DNA of 64,000 nucleotides from Bernardetiaceae bacterium (lineage in GTDB: Bacteria > Bacteroidota > Bacteroidia > Cytophagales > Thermoflexibacteraceae). Below the pieces are notes generated by a model. It was not told the origin of the DNA. It was given only the letters and a program-made list of their open reading frames with translations, and searched no databases. How positions within the stretch are numbered: the stretch's first letter is position 1; every line of letters begins with the position of its first letter. Below are positions 1 to 8,106 of the stretch, piece by piece. A program made the position numbers and the translations under genes. The stretch spans positions 186,001-250,000 of the forward strand of contig JANWVT010000002.1 in the NCBI GenBank assembly GCA_025056255.1, read 5' to 3'.

Positions 1-782
1 ACTACAAAATTAGCAGCTTTATGGGATAGTTTATGACATTTTGGCAGAAAAATGTAGGCTTATCGTATGAAAAGTGACTTACCTTTACGCTACATGATGC
101 ACCATCAAATTTTTCCTATACCAACATCATTTAAGCACATTTTTAGGTTTTATAGTAGCAAACATGTGGATAGAAACCTAAATTACTATTTTAAACAGGA
201 TGACAGCATGAACAAGATTGCAGTATTTGAATAGCTGAAAAACAACCTCGCCACATCGTAGCGCTTGTTCTTACTTGCAAACAGGGTTGCTCTCATGAGC
301 CCACACAGCAACGGCAGGTTTACCTTCATGAAGGTAGAATTCAGCAAAATGAACCCTACAAAAAAATTAAACAACTATGTAGTATAGTTGCTTTTTCATC
401 TAAATCAGCCCTTTTTAACAATGCACTTTACACACTTTTCCAGAAAATATCTTGCATACGCAACATTGCCTAAATTGCGCAAGTTCTGTAATGCTTTATT
501 TTCACAGCTTTTATTTACATTTTTAGATATAAACAGCATTAAAATATTTACACATATCTAAAATCTTGTTTTTTAACAAAAAAACAAGCAAATGCACAAA
601 AGTAAATATTTTTTAACCAACTATTTAAGTTGTATTTTGCTTAAAGCAACCCTTCTTATAATTTAATGCAAAACCGAGTAGGTCTGAGCACTTGTCAGGT
701 TTTTGCATATTTAAGCTCGGTAGCAATACTCAGCAAATGAAACGGTAAAAAGCTTACAAGCAACTACCAGAAACTACCAGAA
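1..782. other. AT-rich non-coding leader region
   Basis: I see no convincing gene in this stretch. The only open frame of note, about 60 codons on the minus strand near 186-374, has no recognisable motif. The sequence is AT-rich with scattered A and T runs. A 10-bp direct repeat (ACTACCAGAA, positions 763-782, two copies) abuts the stop codon of the following minus strand gene. One near-match to a DnaA box (TGTGGATAG, near 165) stands alone, so it does not support an origin. Confidence 0.5.
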
Positions 783-1592
783 TCATCCTTTAAGCGGTGC
801 GTTTGCTTCTCGTGCCATATATTTAAGCACAACGGTATCCATCCACCCGGGAAACCACTTATTGAAAAATACGGTCAGTTTGCCAACGGTAGTAAGAATG
901 AGTATTTTTTTGCGTTTTACTACTGCTCTGTAAATATGCTCAGCACACTCTTCCGCACTCATCATTTTAGACTCGTCACGAGGAGACTCGCCCTGCGGAG
1001 TGCCATCTTTTGTTAAAGAACGCATGCGAATGTTGGAGGCTGTGAAACCCGGGCAGGCTGTTAGTACATGTACGCCTTTGGGTATCATTTCGGTACGCAA
1101 TACCTCTAAAAAACCTTGCAAGGCAAATTTAGAGGCTGAGTAGCCAGTTCTCCCGGGTAGCCCTCTATAGCCAGCAATAGAGGAAATACCTACCACCGAG
1201 CCTTTGTTGGCAATAATAGAAGGCAGGCAAGCCTTCGTAGCGTAAAGGGCTCCGTAAAAATTAATATCCATTACTTTTTTAACAACCTGCAAATCTACCT
1301 CTTCAAAAAGTGCACGCATAGAAATGCCTGCATTGTTAATCAGAATATCTATTTTGCCAAAATGCTCTATGGTAGTTTGTGCCATTCTTTCGTTGTCTGC
1401 CGGAATGGTAACATCTGCTTGTATGGGCAATACAGTAATGCCCAAATTGCTCAAATGTTGCGCAGCCCGATGCAAGGCATCTATGTCCCTGCCAGTAATG
1501 ACTACTTGTGAGCCGTTGCGTCCAAAAACCTCTGCCAGTGCCTTTCCAATTCCTGATGAGCCACCGGTAATAACAACAACTTTTCCTTTCAT
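783..1592 (-). CDS. SDR family oxidoreductase
   Basis: This is a classical short-chain dehydrogenase/reductase of 269 residues, the usual length for the family. The N-terminal Rossmann motif TGGSSGIG sits at residues 9-16, NNAG at 86-89, and the catalytic Ser138, Tyr151 and Lys155 (YSASK) are all present. It is expected to be a cytoplasmic NAD(P)H-dependent oxidoreductase, but the substrate cannot be read from sequence. The C-terminal extension (WFPGWMDTVVLKYMA) resembles the membrane-associated tail of DHRS7-like SDRs. It is monocistronic and divergent from the DUF4175 gene. A promoter-like -7 element lies just upstream. Confidence 0.85.
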   Translation of the reverse strand: MKGKVVVITGGSSGIGKALAEVFGRNGSQVVITGRDIDALHRAAQHLSNLGITVLPIQADVTIPADNERMAQTTIEHFGKIDILINNAGISMRALFEEVDLQVVKKVMDINFYGALYATKACLPSIIANKGSVVGISSIAGYRGLPGRTGYSASKFALQGFLEVLRTEMIPKGVHVLTACPGFTASNIRMRSLTKDGTPQGESPRDESKMMSAEECAEHIYRAVVKRKKILILTTVGKLTVFFNKWFPGWMDTVVLKYMAREANAPLKG

Positions 1593-1606
1593 TTTTGTTA
1601 AAAAAG

Positions 1607-1635
1607 CAAAACTACAGAACTAATTTGTTAAGCAA
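1607..1635 (-). promoter_or_regulatory. Bacteroidota-type promoter of the SDR gene
   Basis: On the minus strand TAGTTTTG (1614-1607) fits the phylum's -7 consensus TAnnTTTG. A TTG (1635-1633) lies 18 nt upstream, close to the usual 19-21 nt spacing for the -33 element. The start codon follows 14 nt after the -7 element, giving a very short leader. Confidence 0.4.
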
Positions 1636-1767
1636 CGACTTTAATTATGCAAATTAAGATTTAATTTCGGTGTTTAATTTGAACAAATATTCATTTTTAT
1701 TAATTTTATTGATTATATTCTGGCAAACAAAAGTAACGTTTTACCTCTTTGTTGCGTATAATGCGAT

Positions 1768-4700
1768 ATGATGCCCTCAAGTGTTGTATATGAGCAAATA
1801 GTACAAAAATTAAATGCCTACAAGAGAAAATACTACAAAAACATTCTTTTGAAAGGCATTATGCTAACAATAGGCGCCTTGACCGCCTCCTTCATACTGG
1901 TCAATGGCATCGAATATGTGGGAAATTTTAGTTCGTGGGTGCGGGCAATTCTATTTTTCTCCTTCCTTGCAATAACAGCTATTAGTATTTATCAATGGAT
2001 TGTAATTCCCATATTACGGCTTTTTAACTTAAATCGACCGCTTACCAACGAAGAAGCAGCTATTCAAATTGGCAAATACTTTCCTGAAATCAACGACCGC
2101 CTGCTCAACATTCTTCAACTGGGCAAACTCAATACAGAGCAAACAGATTTAATAGCAGCCAGCATAGAACAAAAAGCAAAAACACTGTCCCCCATTGATT
2201 TCCGTGCTGCTATAGACTATACACAGAACAAAAAATACTTACGCTACTTCATTCCGCCTGTACTAATATTACTGTTACTGGCAGCTCTTATTCCACAGAT
2301 TTTTACTGAAACCACACCTCGTTTAATCTATTACTCCAAAACATTTGCACCCAAAGCCCCTTTTTCATTTCAAATACCTGAAAGCCAGCTTATTGTATTT
2401 AAAAATGAGGATTTTACCCTTCAAGTTCGCTTGGTTGGGAGCGCCCTACCATCTGAAGCCTATATTCTATACAACGACCGGCGGGTGAAGATGGAAACCT
2501 TAGATAAACCCGGCATGTTTACTTTTACATTTAAAAATGTACAGAAAGATATTCCTTTTTCCATAGAAGCCTCTGGATTCATCTCTAAGGAATACCTGTT
2601 AAAATTACAGGAAAGACCCAATATGAGCAGCTTTACTGCTTTTCTGGACTTTCCAGCCTATCTGAGAAAAGCAAATGAAAAACTCGCGAACACAGGCAAT
2701 CTTATTGTTCCCCAAGGAACAATAATTAAATGGGTATTCAACACCCAACAAACAGAGCAACTAATTGTTAAATTTCAATCAGACACAGCTGCACAGTTTG
2801 CAAAAGCTAACGGGAATGTGTTTGAGTTTACCAAAAAAGCTATGCAGTCGGGAACTTACACAGTGCAGCTAAAAAACCGCCACAGCACCAACAAAGATAT
2901 CATCGAATATTTTCTCGATGTAATCCCCGACGAATATCCCAGTATTAGCCTAAATCAACTCAAAGATACCGCCCTTTACAACTTTATAGCAATAGCAGGT
3001 AATATCTCCGACGACTATGGCATCAGTCGGTTAGAGCTTAAATACCGTATTTTGAAAAAAGCTAACAACGCTGATAATGCCTACAATAGCATCAAGATAA
3101 ACTTCAATCCTAACCTAATTAGCCAAAGCTACTATCACGAGTTTAACGTAGATAATTTTGGATTAGAGCAAGGCGATAAGTTAGAGTACTTTGTACAAGT
3201 ATGGGATAATGACGGGGTCAATGGCGCCAAAAGTAGCAAAACAGCTATCCAACAATTCAGTATCCCCGACCGACAAGAATTTGCCAAAGAGCTTGAAAGA
3301 GCAGCATCTTCTGCTAAAAATCAACTCGAAAAAGCCTTGCAAAAAGCAGAAGAACTCAAAAAGAGCCTAAGCGAGTTGCAAGATAGATTCAAAGGTAAGA
3401 AAAGGCTGAACTGGCAAGACAAACAAGCCTTAGAGGAACTTATCAAGCGACGTGAAGAACTCACCAAAGAAATTCAGGAGCTGCAAAAGCAAAATGAAAT
3501 CTTTAACCGTAAGCAAGAACGATTTGGTGAACGAGACAGGGAAATTGCTGAAAAAACCGAGCAACTACACGCCCTTATGGAAGAGTTGCTTGACGAAGAA
3601 ACCAAAAAACTTTATGATGAGCTAAATAAACTTTTGCAGCAAGAACTGCAAAACCCCAATAACCTCCAAAATATTTTGGAGGAAATGGAGAAGCGCGAAA
3701 AAAACATAGTTCGCGAGTTAGACCGCGCGCTCGAAATGTTTAAAAAACTCCAATTAGAACAAAAAACCAAAGAAGCAATTAGCAATTTACAAGAGCTGAG
3801 CAAAGAACAAAAGGAGATAGCTGAACAAACTAACGAAAACGCACTTCCCTCAGAGCAGCTCAAGGAAAAACAAGAAGAACTCAACCAAAAATTTGAACAG
3901 CAACAACAACAACTCAAGCAGATAGAACAACTTGCTAAGGAACTACAAAAGCAAGAACAGAAGAATCTGATGGAAGAATTGCAAAACGACCAACAGCAAA
4001 TTGAGCAAAATCAAAAAGAGAGCATTCGGCAATTAGAACAAAAACAGAACCAAAAAGCATCTGATCTCCAACGAAACGCTGCTCAAAAAATGCAGCAAAT
4101 CAGTCAAAAGATGCAACAGATGCAACAATCTGCCGAAGCTAAACAACAAGTTGAAGACTATAACGCCTTGCGCCAGATATTAGAAAATCTCATCAAATTA
4201 TCGTTCGACCAAGAAAACTTGATGCTGCAATTTAAAAACGTTAGACAAGAAGATCCACGTTTTATAGAATTAGGACAACAGCAACTTAGAATTAAAGAAA
4301 ACGCCAAAATTGTAGAAGACAGTTTACTTGCACTTTCCAAAAGAGTATTTCAAATCAAGTCGTTTGTAACTCGCGAAGTAAGCGATATGAACGACTACAT
4401 CAACCAGAGCTTAGAAGAAATAAAAAAACGACATAATAACGTAGCCGCCGGCAAACAGCAGTTTGCCATGAGAAGTATTAATAACTTAGCCCTCATGCTC
4501 GACGATGTGTTGCACCAAATGCAACAAGAAATGGGACAGCAAATGGGGGGGCTCCAATTAGTCAATAAAAAACGAAAAGACCGCCAACAGCAAAACCTTA
4601 GCGAAATGCAGCAATCGCTCAATCAACAAATACAAGAGTTGATGAAAAGCGGTAAACAAGGTAAAGAAATATCGGAACAGTTGGCTAAACTCGCTGCCCA

Positions 4701-5139
4701 GCAAGAAATGATACGCAGAGCCTTGCGCAAAGCAACCGAAGGAAAAATGTTTGATAAAAACGGACAACAAAAAAATGGAAAAGATGGCAGCGGCGGCGAC
4801 ATAGCTAAACTATTGGAAGAAATGGAAAAAACAGAAGAAGACTTGGTAAATCGGCGCTTAACACAAGATTTGATTAAACGGCAAAAAGAAATCGTTACCC
4901 GACTACTCGAGTCGGAGAAGGCGTTGCGCGAACGTGAACAAGACGAGCAACGGGAGGCAGAACATGCCAAGGAGAAAAACAAAACATCGCCAGGCAACTA
5001 TGAAAACTATTTGAAGGAAAAAGCCAAACAAATAGAATTACTCAAAACAGTGCCTCCTTCATTGAATCCTTATTACAAACAAGAAGTCAATGAGTATTTC
5101 AAAAAGATAAATGAATCAGCACCATCAATTAACGATTAA
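1768..5139 (+). CDS. DUF4175-like membrane protein with long coiled coil
   Basis: This 1123-residue protein matches the Bacteroidota DUF4175 family in size and layout. Two hydrophobic segments lie near residues 28-45 and 55-80 and a third near 155-172. A beta-rich extracytoplasmic region (about 180-500) follows, then a very long coiled coil (about 505-950) rich in Gln, Glu and Lys with many heptad-like repeats. The charged C-terminus ends in INESAPSIND. The molecular function is unknown; a structural or scaffolding role in the envelope is inference from architecture. Two in-frame ATG codons (1768 and 1771) could start it. It precedes the RsbW-like gene by 24 bp, with a TAACTTTG promoter-like element overlapping its stop codon, so the downstream genes may also have their own promoter. 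Confidence 0.75.
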   Translation: MMPSSVVYEQIVQKLNAYKRKYYKNILLKGIMLTIGALTASFILVNGIEYVGNFSSWVRAILFFSFLAITAISIYQWIVIPILRLFNLNRPLTNEEAAIQIGKYFPEINDRLLNILQLGKLNTEQTDLIAASIEQKAKTLSPIDFRAAIDYTQNKKYLRYFIPPVLILLLLAALIPQIFTETTPRLIYYSKTFAPKAPFSFQIPESQLIVFKNEDFTLQVRLVGSALPSEAYILYNDRRVKMETLDKPGMFTFTFKNVQKDIPFSIEASGFISKEYLLKLQERPNMSSFTAFLDFPAYLRKANEKLANTGNLIVPQGTIIKWVFNTQQTEQLIVKFQSDTAAQFAKANGNVFEFTKKAMQSGTYTVQLKNRHSTNKDIIEYFLDVIPDEYPSISLNQLKDTALYNFIAIAGNISDDYGISRLELKYRILKKANNADNAYNSIKINFNPNLISQSYYHEFNVDNFGLEQGDKLEYFVQVWDNDGVNGAKSSKTAIQQFSIPDRQEFAKELERAASSAKNQLEKALQKAEELKKSLSELQDRFKGKKRLNWQDKQALEELIKRREELTKEIQELQKQNEIFNRKQERFGERDREIAEKTEQLHALMEELLDEETKKLYDELNKLLQQELQNPNNLQNILEEMEKREKNIVRELDRALEMFKKLQLEQKTKEAISNLQELSKEQKEIAEQTNENALPSEQLKEKQEELNQKFEQQQQQLKQIEQLAKELQKQEQKNLMEELQNDQQQIEQNQKESIRQLEQKQNQKASDLQRNAAQKMQQISQKMQQMQQSAEAKQQVEDYNALRQILENLIKLSFDQENLMLQFKNVRQEDPRFIELGQQQLRIKENAKIVEDSLLALSKRVFQIKSFVTREVSDMNDYINQSLEEIKKRHNNVAAGKQQFAMRSINNLALMLDDVLHQMQQEMGQQMGGLQLVNKKRKDRQQQNLSEMQQSLNQQIQELMKSGKQGKEISEQLAKLAAQQEMIRRALRKATEGKMFDKNGQQKNGKDGSGGDIAKLLEEMEKTEEDLVNRRLTQDLIKRQKEIVTRLLESEKALREREQDEQREAEHAKEKNKTSPGNYENYLKEKAKQIELLKTVPPSLNPYYKQEVNEYFKKINESAPSIND

Positions 5140-5144
5140 CTTTG
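5137..5144 (+). promoter_or_regulatory. Candidate -7 element before the RsbW-like gene
   Basis: TAACTTTG fits TAnnTTTG and overlaps the TAA stop of the DUF4175 gene, 19 nt before the next ATG. No clear TTTG -33 element is present at the expected spacing, so this is tentative. Confidence 0.3.
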
Positions 5145-5163
5145 TTGCCTAACCAAAACTATT

Positions 5164-5571
5164 ATGAACGCAGTACAACAACAGCTACGAATTCCCTCTG
5201 TTCCAGAGAATATAAGAGTAGTGGAACAATTTATAGAAGAGCTGAAAGAAAAACTGCATATTAAAGACGACATCTACGGCAATATTATGATTGCAGTAAC
5301 TGAATCGGTGAATAATGCTATTATTCATGGCAACAAGTCAGACCACAAAAAACTGGTTGACCTTTCCATGAAAATAGATGATAAGAAGATATCTTTTAGT
5401 ATTAAAGACGAAGGAGCGGGGTTTAATTACAACGACTTGCCCGATCCTACTGCACCGGAAAATTTATTGGCTCCCGGAGGAAGAGGTATCTTCATTATCA
5501 AACATTTGGCAGACGAAGTTGAGTTTCTTTCACACGGAAGTCAAATAAACCTTACCTTTTATCTGACTTAG
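5164..5571 (+). CDS. RsbW-like ATP-binding protein (serine kinase / anti-sigma type)
   Basis: This 135-residue protein is a stand-alone GHKL ATPase domain of the RsbW/SpoIIAB type. The N box reads ESVNNAIIHGN (about residues 47-57), the G1 box DEGAGF (about 80-85), and the ATP-lid/G2 region GGRGIFIIKHLAD (about 107-119). It has no transmembrane or phosphoacceptor domain. Such proteins phosphorylate an anti-sigma-factor antagonist (STAS protein) or bind a sigma factor. No STAS or sigma gene lies beside it, so the partner is unknown. It sits between the DUF4175 gene and ybeY on the same strand. It is typical in length and intact. Confidence 0.8.
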   Translation: MNAVQQQLRIPSVPENIRVVEQFIEELKEKLHIKDDIYGNIMIAVTESVNNAIIHGNKSDHKKLVDLSMKIDDKKISFSIKDEGAGFNYNDLPDPTAPENLLAPGGRGIFIIKHLADEVEFLSHGSQINLTFYLT

Positions 5572-5628
5572 TACACCTACTAAAATGTTTTGACTGATTT
5601 TCGATAACACTAAAACTTGAAAAGTAAA

Positions 5629-6114
5629 ATGAGCAGAAAAGTGCATTTCTTTACGGAGAACATCATTTTTAAATTACCCTCCAAAAAAATCTACAAGGAA
5701 TGGATAGCCCATTTGATTGAAAACGTATATCACAAGAAGGTGGGAGAACTAAATTATATCTTTTGTTCAGACCACTATTTACACAGCATTAATATGCAAT
5801 ATCTGAACCATGACACCTATACAGATATTATCACTTTTGATAATTCGGAAAAGGGTTCTAATGAGATTTCAGGCGACGTATTCATTAGCATCGACCGTGT
5901 AACGGAGAATGCGAAGAAATATAACAAAGAAATGCTTAACGAATTAGCACGTGTAATGGTTCACGGCGTACTGCATCTATGCGGCTTTAACGACAAAAAC
6001 GCAAGCGACCAAAAAGCAATGCGTAAAGAAGAGGATAATTGCATACAAATATTAGAAAAGATGCTAAAAGAAGCAGCCGAAGCAAAAGCAGCAGCTATGA
6101 GTCAAAATGTGTAA
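5629..6114 (+). CDS. ybeY: Endoribonuclease YbeY
   Basis: YbeY is a single-strand-specific endoribonuclease involved in 16S rRNA 3' end maturation and ribosome quality control. The metal site is visible as HGVLHLCGF followed by NDKNASDQKAM. The two HxxxH histidines are kept, while the third ligand, His in E. coli (GYDHE), lies in an N-D-K sequence where Asp is the likely substitute. I believe this is common in the phylum. An upstream in-frame TTG at 5617 exists, but ATG 5629 (MSRKVHFF) is the better start, giving 161 residues. The stop codon TAA (6112-6114) is directly followed by a parS site. Confidence 0.9.
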   Translation: MSRKVHFFTENIIFKLPSKKIYKEWIAHLIENVYHKKVGELNYIFCSDHYLHSINMQYLNHDTYTDIITFDNSEKGSNEISGDVFISIDRVTENAKKYNKEMLNELARVMVHGVLHLCGFNDKNASDQKAMRKEEDNCIQILEKMLKEAAEAKAAAMSQNV

Positions 6115-6130
6115 TGTTCCACGTGAAACA
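6115..6130. other. parS: parS centromere site 1
   Basis: TGTTCCACGTGAAACA is a 16-of-16 match to the broadly conserved parS consensus bound by ParB (Spo0J). It begins on the base immediately after the ybeY stop codon. ParB loads at such sites and spreads, and ParA and SMC then segregate the origin region. parS sites usually lie near oriC, so this segment is probably origin-proximal. No parA or parB gene lies in the window. Confidence 0.88.
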
Positions 6131-6160
6131 TATCTAAAACTTCTTCTTTTGAAACACACC

Positions 6161-6200
6161 CACCAAAGGCAATGTTCCACGTGGAACATTGCCTTTGGTG
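6161..6200. repeat. parS: Perfect 40-bp palindrome containing parS site 2
   Basis: The left arm CACCAAAGGCAATGTTCCAC (6161-6180) is exactly mirrored by the right arm GTGGAACATTGCCTTTGGTG (6181-6200) with no spacer. Its centre (6173-6188) is TGTTCCACGTGGAACA, a fully symmetric parS variant. The centre-to-centre distance to site 1 is 58 bp. The flanking 12 bp on each side are not part of the parS consensus, so the extended symmetry is additional. As RNA it would form a long hairpin, but no T-run follows, so a simple intrinsic terminator is unlikely. The right arm contains the -33 element of the mnmG promoter. Confidence 0.9.
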
Positions 6201-6218
6201 CATAATGCGCTAACTTTG
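6188..6218 (+). promoter_or_regulatory. mnmG promoter overlapping the parS palindrome
   Basis: ATTG (6188-6191), 19 nt spacing, then TAACTTTG (6211-6218) fits the Bacteroidota primary sigma promoter TTG-N19-21-TAnnTTTG. The -33 element lies within the right arm of the 40-bp palindrome and directly adjoins the parS core. The likely transcript start is near 6224, about 17 nt before the ATG. Confidence 0.6.
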
Positions 6219-6240
6219 TAAAAAACGAATCAGCATAGGT

Positions 6241-8103
6241 ATGTATCCAAAATATGACATCATTGTAGTAGGAGCGGGACACGCCGGATGCGAGGCAGCC
6301 CATGCTGCTGCAACCATGGGAGCAAAGGTGTTGTTGGCTACCATGAACATGCAAACCATTGCACAAATGAGCTGTAACCCAGCAATGGGTGGTGTTGCAA
6401 AAGGACAAATCATCCGCGAAATCGATGCCTTGGGTGGTATGTCTGGTATCATCACCGACCAAACCATGATCCAATTTAGGATGCTTAACCGCTCCAAAGG
6501 ACCAGCCATGTGGAGCCCAAGAGCTCAAAGCGACCGCATGCGTTTTGCCGAAGCATGGCGACTTGCCTTAGAAAAAAATCCTAATGTGGATTTTTGGCAA
6601 GAAATGGTTACAGGATTGCTCATAGAAAAAGGAAAGGTAAAAGGAATTAGAACAGCCCTCGGTATTACTTTTGAAGCAAAAGCCGTCATTCTAACCAATG
6701 GCACTTTTTTAAACGGTCTTATCCATATTGGCGAGAAACAATTTGGAGGCGGTAGAACCGCAGAAAAAGCCGCATTTGGAATTACTGAACAATTGGTGAG
6801 TTTAGGTTTTGAAGCTGGTAGAATGAAAACCGGAACACCTCCACGCGTAGATGGAAGAACACTTCGCTACGAAGCCATGGAAGAACAAAAAGGTGATGAA
6901 CCAGCAGGTAAATTTTCCTATACGGATACCCCCCCACTTACTCACCAAAGAAGCTGCTACATTACCTACACCAACCCCAAAGTACATGAAACGTTAGCTT
7001 CTGGGTTTGACCGCTCGCCCATGTTCAATGGAACAATCAAATCAATCGGTCCTCGTTATTGCCCTTCCATAGAAGACAAAGTCAACCGTTTTGCCGAACG
7101 CGAGCGGCACCAAATATTTGTAGAACCCGAAGGCTGGAATACAATAGAAGTGTATGTAAACGGATTTTCCACTTCCTTACCAGAAGATGTACAATATAAA
7201 GCCCTGCGGATGATTCCCGGATTTGAAAATGCCCGCATGTTTCGCCCGGGATATGCTATTGAGTATGACTACTTCCCTCCTACCCAACTACACCCTACAC
7301 TGGAAACTAAGTTGGTTGAAAACCTATATTTTGCAGGACAAATAAACGGCACCACTGGCTACGAAGAAGCTGCTTGCCAAGGACTGATAGCAGGCATTAA
7401 TGCTTACAATAAAATTTTTGAAAAAGAACCCTTCGTATTAAAACGTTCCGAAGCCTACATCGGTGTACTTATTGATGACCTCATCAATAAAGGGACAGAA
7501 GAGCCTTACCGCATGTTTACCTCGCGCGCAGAGTATCGAATACTGCTGCGGCAAGACAATGCAGACCTTCGCCTTACCGAAAAAGGTTACCGCATCGGAC
7601 TTGCCGATGAACAGCGATACCAAAAAATGTTGCAAAAAAAACAACAAACAGAAAAACTGCTGCAATACCTCAAACAATACAGCGTATCTCCCGAAGAAGT
7701 TAATGGTGGATTGCAGCAAATAAACTCTGCCCCCTTAAGTCAAAAAGTAAAGGCAGAACAAATTATTAAACGCCCTGAAATTAGCTTATTACAACTGGCT
7801 CAAATAGATACCCGATTGGGGCAAGAATTAGCTAATTATAACCAAGAAGCCATAGAACAAGCTGAGATTTTGATAAAATACGATACTTACATTGAAAAAG
7901 AAGAACGTTTAGCTATTCGCCTAAGTAACTTAGATAATATTAAGTTGCATCCATCGCTTAACTACCACGAAATCAAAGCGCTCTCCAATGAAGCACGTGA
8001 AAAATTAAGTCGGTTACGCCCTCAAACATTAGGGCAAGCCTCCCGCATCAGCGGTGTTTCGCCTGCTGATATTTCCATCATTATGGTTTATTTAGACAAG
8101 TAA
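6241..8103 (+). CDS. mnmG: tRNA uridine-5-carboxymethylaminomethyl modification enzyme MnmG (GidA)
   Basis: MnmG is the FAD-dependent partner of MnmE. Together they install the (carboxymethyl)aminomethyl group on wobble U34 of certain tRNAs, using methylene-tetrahydrofolate. The 620-residue length is standard. The N-terminal dinucleotide-binding motif [10 protein letters not shown] is at residues 11-20. The conserved blocks SCNPAMGG (44-51), [13 protein letters not shown] and [18 protein letters not shown] are present, as is the C-terminal helical region ending [18 protein letters not shown]. It is followed 3 bp later by an Ig-like lipoprotein gene, suggesting co-transcription. In many bacteria gidA is close to oriC, which fits the parS sites just upstream. 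Confidence 0.97.
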   Translation: MYPKYDIIVVGAGHAGCEAAHAAATMGAKVLLATMNMQTIAQMSCNPAMGGVAKGQIIREIDALGGMSGIITDQTMIQFRMLNRSKGPAMWSPRAQSDRMRFAEAWRLALEKNPNVDFWQEMVTGLLIEKGKVKGIRTALGITFEAKAVILTNGTFLNGLIHIGEKQFGGGRTAEKAAFGITEQLVSLGFEAGRMKTGTPPRVDGRTLRYEAMEEQKGDEPAGKFSYTDTPPLTHQRSCYITYTNPKVHETLASGFDRSPMFNGTIKSIGPRYCPSIEDKVNRFAERERHQIFVEPEGWNTIEVYVNGFSTSLPEDVQYKALRMIPGFENARMFRPGYAIEYDYFPPTQLHPTLETKLVENLYFAGQINGTTGYEEAACQGLIAGINAYNKIFEKEPFVLKRSEAYIGVLIDDLINKGTEEPYRMFTSRAEYRILLRQDNADLRLTEKGYRIGLADEQRYQKMLQKKQQTEKLLQYLKQYSVSPEEVNGGLQQINSAPLSQKVKAEQIIKRPEISLLQLAQIDTRLGQELANYNQEAIEQAEILIKYDTYIEKEERLAIRLSNLDNIKLHPSLNYHEIKALSNEAREKLSRLRPQTLGQASRISGVSPADISIIMVYLDK

Positions 8104-8106
8104 TCC

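Noticed and set aside
1-782. AT-rich intergenic region as replication origin
   Set aside because: It has only one imperfect DnaA box and no repeats of that box.
3612-4997. Long minus strand open frames inside the DUF4175 gene
   Set aside because: They are Ser/Cys/Phe-rich antisense shadows of the Gln/Glu/Lys-rich coiled coil and have no family motif.
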